Positions 26,344 to 34,497 of a stretch of 64,000 bases of DNA are shown here, one piece after another. Origin of the DNA: Minicystis rosea (GTDB lineage Bacteria > Myxococcota_A > Polyangia > Polyangiales > Polyangiaceae); contig CP016211.1 of NCBI GenBank assembly GCA_001931535.1, forward strand, positions 15,577,501 to 15,641,500. The letters are read 5' to 3'. Both the position numbers and the translations under genes were made by a program. Under the pieces are notes generated by a model. That model was not told the DNA's origin, did not search any database, and saw only the letters and a program-made list of their open reading frames with translations. The stretch's first letter is position 1. Every line of letters begins with the position of its first letter.

Positions 26344-27083
26344 GATGACTCCTAATTCTTAAGAATGCGCCGAACATCGCCTTCCACATGCCATGGCGGT
26401 GCCGGGCGCGACCGATGAATGGTCGCGCGTGTCCCCGGGGTGCACAAGCGGTTTCGCCGCTGCGTTCGGTGGCGGAGGGCTGCCCCCGGGGCTTCGCGCA
26501 GAAGCCTGCGTCAACGACGCTTGGCGTGTCGGTCTCGAGGCGCTGGAGCGCGCGGCCCATCGTGGGTCGGTTGACGGCGATGGCGTGCTTGCGTGAAGGG
26601 CGGTGATCATGACGCCGCGGGTTTCACCGATCCGGCGCGGGGTGGGGTGATCACCAACACGGCCCACCGACGACGCGTGATCGCTGCGGCTCACCACCTC
26701 GCCGCCTCGCCACCAGCCGCCGGTGGCCCGTCGCGCTCGCATGGGATTCGTGGTCGCCGCATGCCGTCCGATTTCACGGCGAGGACCAGCTCACGCGGCC
26801 TCGCCCACACGATTGTGCACGTGTGTAGAGCATTGTCATACTCACGTCCTGATGCCTGGGCGTTTCCCCAAATGGTCCGGCGCCATCAGAGCGCCGTCCG
26901 GCCGTGGGCGAGGCGCGAGCGCGCCATGGACACGACCGGCGACGGCGGCTCGTCGACTCCGAGGCCGCCGAATGGCTCGCGTCGCGTTGGCCAATGGCGC
27001 ACCGGCGCCGACCACCCTATCGAAATATCAAATCTCTCCTCACCCCGCTTGCACATGCTCTTGCGCCCGCTAACCTCCGTTTC
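26344..27083. other. 740-bp gap, decayed accessory DNA
   Basis: No complete gene. On the minus strand near 26500-26595 a segment reads SRKHAIAVNRPTMGRALQRL and ETDTPSVVDAGFCAK, resembling the helix-turn-helix of an IS630-type transposase, but it is too short to be sure. The rest shows no coding signal or RNA gene. Confidence 0.3.
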
Positions 27084-27884
27084 ATGGCATTCGACCCTGA
27101 CATTCTCCCGGCCGCCACCAAGCGGTCCTACATCTCGCTCGGCGAGCAATTCGGCTCCGAGGACACGTTAGCGCAGGCCAACCAGACATCGAATCTGCGC
27201 CCCAAATTCGCGCCGTTGCTCGCGCAGCACGGCTTTGCCGCCACCGATTGGGACCGGCTTTCGGACGCGCGCGATCTCCTCATCGAGGCCGGCGTCGGTC
27301 GCGACGGCGCCAAGGGCGACAAGAAGGCCACGGGCAAGGCTTATGTGGCGGCGGCGACGGCGGCGCAGTCGGCGCGGCTCTCGGCGCGGTCGGTGCTTTG
27401 GGGCGCGCACGAGGCGCTGGACGAGAGCGGTGATGAGAAGAGCGCGCAGCAGGTGGCGAGTGTGCTCGCGCAGACGTCGGCGACGCCCGACGAGCCGGAG
27501 CGGTTGGCCGCGCAGCTCGATGGGCTGCGCAAAGCATTGAACGTGACCGAGGTGGCGACTGCGGCGGCGAAGCGCGGTGGGCCGGATTCCGTGGCTCGCT
27601 TGCAAACGGCGGCGACGGCGCTGCGGGACGCCGACAAGGCGGACACCCGTGTGCGCGGGACGCCGGAGGAGACGGCGCGGCTGGATCTGCTGGACGGGAT
27701 CATCGTGCGGTTGGTGCGGCGCGCGCGGAAGGCGGCCATTGCGGCGGGGAAGGCGACGGGCAATGCCGCGGTGGGTACGGAGTTCCGGCTCGACAAGCTC
27801 TATCGCGGGCGCGGCGGAAAGGCGGCCGAAGAGGTGTCTGACGAGGGGGACGAGGGCGAGGACCAGGGCGGCGGGGAGAAGTAG
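27084..27884 (+). CDS. Hypothetical helical protein, 266 aa
   Basis: The ATG at 27084 is chosen as the first start after non-coding sequence. The protein is almost wholly helical and rich in Ala, Arg and Asp: KKATGKAYVAAATAAQSARL, then ALNVTEVATAAAKRGGPDSV, with a strongly acidic tail (VSDEGDEGEDQGGGEK). No signal peptide or membrane segment. It looks like a myxobacterial lineage-specific protein; no function assigned. Codon use matches neighbouring real genes (strong GC at the third base). Confidence 0.6.
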   Translation: MAFDPDILPAATKRSYISLGEQFGSEDTLAQANQTSNLRPKFAPLLAQHGFAATDWDRLSDARDLLIEAGVGRDGAKGDKKATGKAYVAAATAAQSARLSARSVLWGAHEALDESGDEKSAQQVASVLAQTSATPDEPERLAAQLDGLRKALNVTEVATAAAKRGGPDSVARLQTAATALRDADKADTRVRGTPEETARLDLLDGIIVRLVRRARKAAIAAGKATGNAAVGTEFRLDKLYRGRGGKAAEEVSDEGDEGEDQGGGEK

Positions 27885-27923
27885 CCAGCTCCGCGCCGCG
27901 ACGGCGGCCGGCGTCAGCGGGGC

Positions 27924-28106
27924 AGCACCGAGGGAGCTCAACGCGCCTGCGTGCTACTGGGTATCGTCGCGACGTGCCGCGCCATCGACCTCCCGGTGCA
28001 GGCTTATCTCACATGGGTGTTCGAGCGCCTCGGCACCCACCGTGAGATGTTCGACCTCGCGCTCGAGGCGCTCACCCCGGCAGCCTTCAAGGCCGCGCGC
28101 GGCTGA
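27924..28106 (+). pseudogene. IS66-like transposase C-terminus, relic 1
   Basis: The forward frame reads QRACVLLGIVATCRAIDLPV then QAYLTWVFERLGTHREMF and ends LTPAAFKAARG before a stop at 28104-28106. The AYLTWVFERLGTH segment is typical of the very C-terminus of IS66-type transposases. Only about 60 codons survive. The stretch from 28006 to 28175, including about 70 bases past the stop, is repeated at 31023-31190, so it probably preserves the right end of the element. Confidence 0.55.
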
Positions 28107-28250
28107 CGGCTGCGGCCACCTGGGGCCACGGCACATCTCGGCGGCGGCCGCATCCCGGCTTCGCTGATCGGTCACCGGCTACACGCCGTTTGGCACTCCA
28201 CAAAAGTGCATTTGAATTGACAGTGCCGTCTCTTCACGCGCTCGAATTTG

Positions 28251-29189
28251 TCAGCACATCTTCTTCAGGAATTTCACGAGCGCCGAATTGGTCTGCTCGG
28301 ATGCTTCCAGTTGTGGCCAGTGGCCGACGTCCGGGATGATCAGGCTGTCGACAATGCCCGGGAGCGACGTTCGGAGCGTCACGGCATCCTTCGGGCCGCC
28401 CATCTGGACGAGTCCGTCTTCGGCACCGCCGAGAAAGAAGGACGGCTGTTCGACCAGCTTGCCCTTGAAGGGGGCAAGCAGGTCGAAACTGAGTTGCATC
28501 GCCCGGTAATAGTTCAGCGCTCCGTGAAATCCGGTCCTCTCGAAGTCGGCAATCTCCTCGCGAATGTCGTTCCAGTCGGCCCAGGCAGGCAGCGGCGCGG
28601 GCAGGCTCCGGTATTTGGGTAGGCTTCGGTTGAACAGCGTCCATCGTTCGTCCTTCGGCGCGGCGGCGGACGACCAGTAGAGGTTCGCCGGAATCGTGGT
28701 CGCAGCGTCGGCCCATCGTTGGTCGGCCTCGGGGAGCATGCGGTCGAACATGTAGAAGTCGCGATGTCCCGCCTCCGCGAACATCTCCAGCACGCTCTTC
28801 TCGTTGCGCGGGGTGAAAGGCACGCTCAGTCCGAATACAGCGAAGAAGCGGTCCGGTCGCATCAGCGCCGCGTTCCAGACGATGTTGGCCCCGAAGTCAT
28901 GGCCAACGAGAATCGCGGACGGCAGTTCAAGGGCATCGAGCAAGCCGACCAAGTCGCCCACCGAGTGCAGCACGGTGTAGAGTTCGGGTTCGCGCGGTGC
29001 CGAGCTCTGACCATATCCGCGCATGTCCATGGCAATAGCCCGGAAACCGGCGGTCGCAGCCGCTTCCATCTGACGGCGCCAACCCCGCCATGTGTCCGGA
29101 AAACCATGGCAGAAAAGGACGGCGGGTCCTTCTCCCAGCTCGACGACATGCAGCGTCACACCGTTTGTTTTCACGAACGAGTGTTTCAT
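28251..29189 (-). CDS. Epoxide hydrolase-like alpha/beta hydrolase, 312 aa
   Basis: The start at 29189 (MKHSFVKTNGVTLHVVELG) matches the usual beginning of the fold. Motifs of soluble epoxide hydrolases are present: oxyanion-hole HGFPDTW, DMRGYGQSSAP, nucleophile elbow VGHDFGAN (Asp as nucleophile), lid tyrosine region ALNYYRAM, and the catalytic histidine in DVGHWPQLE. Such enzymes open epoxides to diols, usually in the cytoplasm. Haloalkane dehalogenases share the elbow but normally lack the HGxPxxW plus lid-Tyr set. A second, divergent member lies at 33104. Confidence 0.8.
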   Translation of the reverse strand: MKHSFVKTNGVTLHVVELGEGPAVLFCHGFPDTWRGWRRQMEAAATAGFRAIAMDMRGYGQSSAPREPELYTVLHSVGDLVGLLDALELPSAILVGHDFGANIVWNAALMRPDRFFAVFGLSVPFTPRNEKSVLEMFAEAGHRDFYMFDRMLPEADQRWADAATTIPANLYWSSAAAPKDERWTLFNRSLPKYRSLPAPLPAWADWNDIREEIADFERTGFHGALNYYRAMQLSFDLLAPFKGKLVEQPSFFLGGAEDGLVQMGGPKDAVTLRTSLPGIVDSLIIPDVGHWPQLEASEQTNSALVKFLKKMC

Positions 29190-29396
29190 CGGAAGAGGTC
29201 CATTGATTGGGGGCGCGGGTTTCGAGCAAAGCACGGGCGAGTTCAGTTTAAGCCAGCCCCTTCGGGAACCGCAACTCGTTGGCCCAACACGTCAGATCGT
29301 GCGTGAGTGGGAGCATGCTGCGCGTGGACACGCCTCACGTGACCGCTCAGCGACGCCGAGATGACAATGCCAGCAATCGCGGCCAGCGTCGCAGGC

Positions 29397-29600
29397 ATGC
29401 GACGAAAGAATGTGGATGAGCGGGTTGCGCGTGCCTGCCTCCGCGCCGCGACGGCGGCTGGATTCCGCGTTGGAGAGTGGGCGCGGGACAATGGGGGGGA
29501 CGGCCGGTCACTCCACGCCTGGCACATCAACCTCTCGCGCGCTGATGCGAGCGTGGAGGCCACCGCGAAACCGCGCTTGGTCGAAGCAGCACCCATTCAT
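29397..29600 (+). pseudogene. IS66 TnpA-like helix-turn-helix accessory gene, 5' relic
   Basis: The forward frame reads MRRKNVDERVARACLRAATA, then GFRVGEWARDNGGDGRSLHA, then WHINLSRADA. The EWxRxNGxDGRSLxAWxxNL pattern is the N-terminal helix-turn-helix of a small IS66-associated protein. Similarity ends near 29600, after which the frame runs antisense through a lipoprotein gene. No intact element surrounds it. Confidence 0.5.
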
Positions 29601-29655
29601 CCCTTCTTGCCCAAACGCGAACCTGCCTTCGGCCCCGAGGAACGCGGCTCTTCGG

Positions 29656-30861
29656 TCACTGGCAGACGGCGGCGCCGAACGCCGCGCACGCGCCCTCGGC
29701 GCACGCGAGCGTATCGACGCAGGGGCACGCGTCGCCGAGGCCGCCGAGCTTCACGCATTTGCCCTTGGTCTCGTCGCTCGAATCGAAGCCCTGGCAGACG
29801 GCGCTCGCGGCGCATTCGCCGAGGTTGGTGCAATGCTCACCCGCCTCGGGCAGCGGGCGGCACTCGCCGTCGCCGCAGTCTCCCTGGACGCAGGTGCGGT
29901 GGCAGTACAGGTCGGGCGCGCACGCCTTGGCGAGCGCGCCTCCGAGCACGCAGGCGCCGCCGACCGAGACCCACGGCGGGGGCCGGCACACGTGTGAGTC
30001 ATCGCAGAAGAGGTCGGCGCGGCAATACCCGACGGAGCAGTCGTCGCCCACGACGAGCCCGGCCGGCAGCGGCGCGCAGGCGCCTCCCTCGCAGTGCCCA
30101 GAGGCGCAGAGGCTCGCCTCGGCGCAGACGGCGCCATCCGGGGCGCGCTTCACGCAGGCCCCTTCGTGGCAAAGGAGGGGAGCGAGGCACGGCGTGTCGT
30201 TGTCGCAGGCCTCGCTCAGCTCGCTGCGTGCGGTGCACTTGCCCATGATGCTGGAAGGCTCGATGGGCTTGCAGTAGAGCGTCTCTTGGCAGTCTCCTTC
30301 TCCGTAATCGATGCAGTCTGCGCCCAGCTTCTGGCCCGGGAGCTGGCAGCTCCCGTCCTGGCAGATCCCCTCGATGCAGGTGTCGTTCGTGCCGCCGCAG
30401 TCGTCGCCCAGCGTGCGCGCACGCTGGCAGGCGCCGCAGTCGCTCGACAGGGCGTCGCAATATCCGCTGTCGCACTGGACGCTGGCAAAGCAAGCTTCGC
30501 CGGGCGCGAGCGTGCCTGTCTTGTCGTGCGTCGGATAGAGCAGGTCGCCGCCGAGGCCGATGCACGTGGGGAAGACGCCGCCGCCGAGGCAGCCTGAAGT
30601 GTCGAGCTCCTTGGCGCAGGCGGCGACGTCCGCCACCGTGAGGGTGACGCCGGGCGCCGCGAGGACGCCGGCGCACGAGGCGACGTAGGCATCCTCGTCG
30701 AGGTTCTGCGCAAAGACGCCGGAGCAGCGCTGGTCGAAGGCGAGGCGCTTCGCGAAGAGGTCATGACAAGCGGTGCGCGCGTCGCCCGGCGCGGAGACCT
30801 CGACGGAGCCGCAGGCGAGGAAGAGAGGAAAGGCGAAGCCGAGAAAGGAACGAAAGTGCAT
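29656..30861 (-). CDS. Large cysteine-rich lipoprotein (Dickkopf-like repeats), 401 aa
   Basis: The start at 30861 (MHFRSFLGFAFPLFLAC) gives a lipobox with Cys17. After a helical segment (about residues 30-100) come many short disulfide modules of the form C-x-CxxGxCxxG, such as CIEGICQDGSCQ, CDSGYCDALSSDCGAC and CVQGDCGDGEC, nearly to the C-terminus (about 50 cysteines). These modules, often labelled Dickkopf-like, are frequent in surface lipoproteins of Polyangia. Binding partner unknown. The frame upstream of 30861 is open but has no signal sequence. Confidence 0.75.
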   Translation of the reverse strand: MHFRSFLGFAFPLFLACGSVEVSAPGDARTACHDLFAKRLAFDQRCSGVFAQNLDEDAYVASCAGVLAAPGVTLTVADVAACAKELDTSGCLGGGVFPTCIGLGGDLLYPTHDKTGTLAPGEACFASVQCDSGYCDALSSDCGACQRARTLGDDCGGTNDTCIEGICQDGSCQLPGQKLGADCIDYGEGDCQETLYCKPIEPSSIMGKCTARSELSEACDNDTPCLAPLLCHEGACVKRAPDGAVCAEASLCASGHCEGGACAPLPAGLVVGDDCSVGYCRADLFCDDSHVCRPPPWVSVGGACVLGGALAKACAPDLYCHRTCVQGDCGDGECRPLPEAGEHCTNLGECAASAVCQGFDSSDETKGKCVKLGGLGDACPCVDTLACAEGACAAFGAAVCQ

Positions 30862-31021
30862 GGCCGGCACCTTGGCAACGCGCGTGCCCCTCTGAATTTT
30901 TCGCGCATTTTCGCGACAGAGCCGTTCGGTTACCACCCCGAGTGATCAACGGTTGTCAGCGCGCGGTGAGGCGGACGCGGACGGCATCGTGGTCGCGGCC
31001 GGCCCGCTCGGTCGATGAGCG

Positions 31022-31123
31022 CATCTCACATGGGTATTCGAGCGCCTCGGCACGCAACGTGAGATGTTCGGCCTCGCGCTCGAGCAGCTCACCCCCGCCG
31101 CCTTCAAGGCTGCGCGCGGCTGA
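31022..31123 (+). pseudogene. IS66-like transposase C-terminus, relic 2
   Basis: The frame reads HLTWVFERLGTQREMFGLAL then EQLTPAAFKAARG and a stop at 31121-31123, matching relic 1 nearly residue for residue. The flanking similarity continues to GATCGGTCAC at 31190, also as in relic 1. The upstream part of the transposase is missing. Confidence 0.55.
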
Positions 31124-31393
31124 CGGCCGCGCCCACCGGGGCAAGGCACATCTCGGCTGCGGCCGCATCCCGGCTTCGTCGATCGGTCACGGCACGCGCA
31201 TCCCGCTCATCGCATGTGTACCCGTTCGGTCGGCTGCGTCCGAGATCCCAGTGGGTGTGCGCGCGCCGGCCTGATCCCGGTGCCGGGTGCGCTGCGGACG
31301 CGGGGGGCCTTGCGCCACCCTTGCGTCGCTCGCGCCCTTGCGACCTCTTCTCGTTCGAGAACCATGATCGCCGATACGCTCTTGGAACGCGGA

Positions 31394-32341
31394 GCCCGTC
31401 TGCGCGTTTCTCGCGCGAATCGCTTCTTCGGTTCTCGGGACGAGCATCTCCAGCCCCGTCCTCACCGCCTCTGCTTGGACTTCATCGATGAAGGGGCGGA
31501 ACTTCTCGTTATAGTCCCGAAACGCTCGCTCGAAATCTCCGGGGTGCTCTCGCATCGCATCCGCCAAGGCAGACGCGCCATCGATGGCCAGTGATCCGCC
31601 CATCCCCGCCGCGGGGGATGCGCAATCGCCGGCGTCGCCCACGAGCGCGACTCTGCCCTTCGTCCACGATGGTATTCGGATTTGACACAGCTTGTCGAAG
31701 CAAAAGCTCTGCGAGCCCTGCACTTCTCTCAGCAGCTCGGCCGTCCTCCAGCCCTCTCCGGCGAACCGTTCCTCGATGATCTTTCGCTGCTGCGCCTCGT
31801 CGCGATGGTCCTACGGAAACTCCTTCTCGGAGACGAAGGCGAAGATGATGTCGGTCTCGTTCTTGTAGGCATTGAGCATGATGGCTTTGCCCGGCACGTT
31901 GAAGAGCTGCGCGGTGTTCTGCTCGATCAGCAGCTCGTCCACGATCGTGATCGAGAAGTACTGCTCGAGGAAGTGCGTGTATTCGGCCTCGCTGCCGAAA
32001 CACATCTTCCTCACCGCCGAGTGGATGCCGTCGCAGCCGAACACCAGGTCGAACGAGCGCCGCGCGCCCTTCTCGAACGTGGCTTCGAGGCCGTCTTTCG
32101 TCTCGCGCAGCGTCGCGATGCTGTCGGAGAAGACGATTTCGACGTCGTCCTTCACGGCATCGAGCAGGATGTTCACCAGCGTGTTTCGCTCGATCTCGAA
32201 GGCATCGTCCGCGGGCGGCTCGCCGACGTCTCGCAGCACGAGCGTGCGCTCGGTGACGTCGTCGGCGTTCTTGAGCTCCGACCTCTGCAAGCTCAATCGG
32301 TTCGCCTTGATCTGCTCGAAGATCGTGGGTTGCCGATCCAA
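31394..32341 (-). pseudogene. FAD-dependent monooxygenase with nonsense codon and lost N-terminus
   Basis: The upstream part (32341-31814) carries FGCDGIHSAVRKMCFG, and the downstream part carries the FAD-binding GRVALVGDAGDCASPAAGMG with GGSLAIDGASALADAM. Both belong to aromatic-ring-hydroxylase type (UbiH/PHBH-like) flavoenzymes. They are in the same frame and are separated only by a TAG at 31811-31813 (EFP-stop-DHRDEAQQRK), so one base change made the stop. The first about 75 residues, including the GxGxxG dinucleotide motif, are absent: similarity begins exactly at the edge of the 182-bp repeat. The gene is doubly inactivated. Confidence 0.75.
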
Positions 32342-32513
32342 ACGGGATGCGGAAGGCTAGGGGCAGGTTGCCCATGCGGGGTTTGACGCAAGATCGCATC
32401 TGCGATTCTCATCAAATCCTCGGATAGGCGCGTGATTTCATCGAGAGAGCGCAACGCTGGGGCCTTTGCACTGCGGCTGCTCGGCCCCACGCTCGCGAGG
32501 CGCTACCAGGGTG
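32332..32513 (+). repeat. Dispersed 182-bp repeat, copy 1
   Basis: Runs from GCCGATCCAAACGGGATG to GGCGCTACCAGGGTG and is close to 90 percent identical to the copy at 45442-45624, with one single-base indel. It carries no gene. Its left edge coincides with the point where the FAD monooxygenase gene is cut off. Its two ends also occur alone, at 2771 and 34378. Confidence 0.75.
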
Positions 32514-32733
32514 AGCTCAAGCAAGCATATCTCCCGTTGTCCTGGGACACACGCCGTCACCCCGCTGCTGGGCCGGACTCGCGCGCTCCTACATTCGGTG
32601 GGTGCGGATTGTTCGCACCTCGCAGATCGGGCAAAGGTCACTGTTGCTCTCCCAGACTTGCGCGCACTCCGGGCCGCTCAACTGCTCGAAGAGCTCGTTG
32701 CCCTCGAGCAGCGCGAGCGCGAGGCGCGTAACC

Positions 32734-32862
32734 TCGCCCGCCAATCTCGCCTTCAAACAGTGGGGCTCCGTCTTCAAGGACGCGTCCTGCCTCGGCGCGC
32801 TCGTCGACCGCTTCGCCCAGCACTGCCACGTGCTCGACATCGACGCCGACTTCTGGCGATAG
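32734..32862 (+). pseudogene. IS21 istB helper ATPase, C-terminal relic
   Basis: The frame reads SPANLAFKQWGSVFKDASCL, then GALVDRFAQHCHVLDIDADF, then WR and a stop. This matches the end of IstB (TTNLxFxxWGxVFxDxxxxxAxxDRxxHHCxxxxxxxxSWR). The P-loop part is missing or scrambled, though the frame is open from 32602. An opposite-strand frame with a few cysteines covers the same bases and is considered a shadow. Confidence 0.6.
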
Positions 32863-33103
32863 AAGGCCTCGCGCCGCGCCGCAGGACGACCCGCTCGCCG
32901 CGCCGAAGACTGATCCCCTCGCGGTTGTAGGCGTCAAACGGCCCCCGCCGTCACTCGTCCCGGTCGCGGACGAGATCGCCGATTCCTACGGATCGACGCG
33001 GCCGGCTACAATCGCGGACAGTTCCTGTCCGCGATGGCTTCTAAGGTCACGTCGACCGATCGCCGCACCGCGCACATCGGCACGTCGCTGAAAGGACAAC
33101 GCA

Positions 33104-34057
33104 GTGTCAGACCCCATCGACTTTCCCCAACCGAGCATGATCGCCGTCAACGGCATTGAGCTCGAGGTCTTCGAGGCCGGGCAGGAGAACGCCGGCAACC
33201 CCATCGTCCTCTGCCACGGCTGGCCGGAGCTGGCCTTCTCGTGGCGTCATCAGATGGATGCGCTCGCCGCCGCCGGCTACCACGTCATCGCCCCCAACCA
33301 GCGCGGCTACGGCAACTCGTCCCGCCCCGCCGAGGTCTCCGACTACGACATCGTGCATCTTTCCGGCGACCTCGTCGGCCTCCTGGATCACTTCGGTTAC
33401 GAGGACGCCACGTTCGTGGGCCACGACTGGGGCGCTAACTTGGTGTGGAGCGCTGCCGTGCTGCATCCCACCCGGGTGAACAAGGTGATCGCGCTCAGCG
33501 TGCCGTACATGGAGCGCGGTGAGGTACCGCCCCTCGCGTTCATCGAGGCGATCGTCGGCAGCGACTCGTACTTCGTCCACTTCAACCGCCAGCCCGGGGT
33601 GGCCGACGCCGTGTTCGACGCGAACGCCCGCCAGTTCCTGCGCAACCTCTACCGCAAGAACGAGCCCGCGGCCGAGCCGGAGCCGGGCATGCCGCTCATC
33701 AACCTCGCCCACGCCGAGACTCCACGCGGCGAGCCTGTGATGAGCGACGGCGAGCTGGCGGTGTTCGTCGACGCGTTCGAGGCATCGGGCTTCACGCCGA
33801 GCGTGAACTGGTACCGCAACGTGGACCGCAACTGGGAGCTGATGAAGGATGTCGACCCGATCGTCCGCCAGCAGGCGCTGATGATCTACGGCGCACGTGA
33901 CACGGTCATGAGGGCGCCGAACCTCGAGGCGTTCGTACCGCGCGTCGAGGTCGTGGAGCTGAGCTGCGGCCACTGGATCCAGCAGGAGCTGCCGGAGGAG
34001 ACCACCCGCCTGATTCTCGAATGGCTCCTGCGGCATAAGGTCGCCGACAAGTCGTAA
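33104..34057 (+). CDS. Epoxide hydrolase-like alpha/beta hydrolase, 317 aa
   Basis: The GTG at 33104 is preceded by AAAGGA at proper spacing. Motifs: HGWPELAFSWRHQ (oxyanion hole), NQRGYGNSSRP, nucleophile elbow GHDWGANLVW, lid region NWYRN for the proton-donating tyrosine, and CGHWIQQELPEE with the catalytic histidine. This is a complete soluble epoxide hydrolase. It shares fold and order of motifs with the protein at 28251-29189 but is clearly divergent from it. It lies close to a decayed FAD monooxygenase, so an oxygenase/hydrolase pair may once have worked together; this is inference. Confidence 0.8.
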   Translation: MSDPIDFPQPSMIAVNGIELEVFEAGQENAGNPIVLCHGWPELAFSWRHQMDALAAAGYHVIAPNQRGYGNSSRPAEVSDYDIVHLSGDLVGLLDHFGYEDATFVGHDWGANLVWSAAVLHPTRVNKVIALSVPYMERGEVPPLAFIEAIVGSDSYFVHFNRQPGVADAVFDANARQFLRNLYRKNEPAAEPEPGMPLINLAHAETPRGEPVMSDGELAVFVDAFEASGFTPSVNWYRNVDRNWELMKDVDPIVRQQALMIYGARDTVMRAPNLEAFVPRVEVVELSCGHWIQQELPEETTRLILEWLLRHKVADKS

Positions 34058-34224
34058 CTGGATTTGGTGGGCATCGGCACTCGCCTCGGTGCCCTGCGGT
34101 TGGTGAGTCCGCAGGTCACCGAGGTGGACACCTTCTGCGCCGCGCTCGATGCATCCGTCGCATGGATGAGCCATCCGAGGTGGTGCGGGTAGGCACCCAG
34201 CCCCCGCCGTGAGCGCGAACAGCT

Positions 34225-34380
34225 ATGTCTACCCACGCGAACGCTCCCCTCACGCCCGAGGGCCGTAGGCGTCGGTGCGAACGCATCGACGCTGGCCGCC
34301 CACTCGCGCACGTCGCCAACGAAGGCGGAATCAGCCGAGCCACTCTGACCAAGTGGTACAAGCGCTGGCTGATCCACGGC
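34225..34380 (+). pseudogene. IS481-like transposase, N-terminal relic
   Basis: The frame reads HANAPLTPEGRRRRCERIDA, then HVANEGGISRATLTKWYKRW. This is the N-terminal helix-turn-helix of IS481-family transposases (NAPLTPxGRxRLxxR). After residue 52 the sequence switches to one end of the dispersed 182-bp repeat and then to unrelated residues, ending at 34488. The DDE domain is absent. Confidence 0.6.
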
Positions 34381-34392
34381 GCTACCAGGGTG
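34378..34392 (+). repeat. Isolated right end of the dispersed 182-bp repeat
   Basis: The 15 bases GGCGCTACCAGGGTG are identical to the right terminus of the copy at 32332-32513 and begin exactly where the IS481-like relic loses similarity. This is consistent with an insertion or recombination junction. Confidence 0.4.
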
Positions 34393-34497
34393 GATGTCGC
34401 GGCCTACACGAGGCTTTCGGCGTTCTGTGATCGCTTTGGCGAGCGTGAGGGCGCGCGGCAGACGGAGTTTCGCTGCGACGCGGTGTGAGGCTCGCGC

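Noticed and set aside
32589..32840. Minus-strand frame with cysteine pairs (CPIC) near the istB relic
   Set aside because: The opposite frame clearly matches the IstB C-terminus, so this is a shadow.
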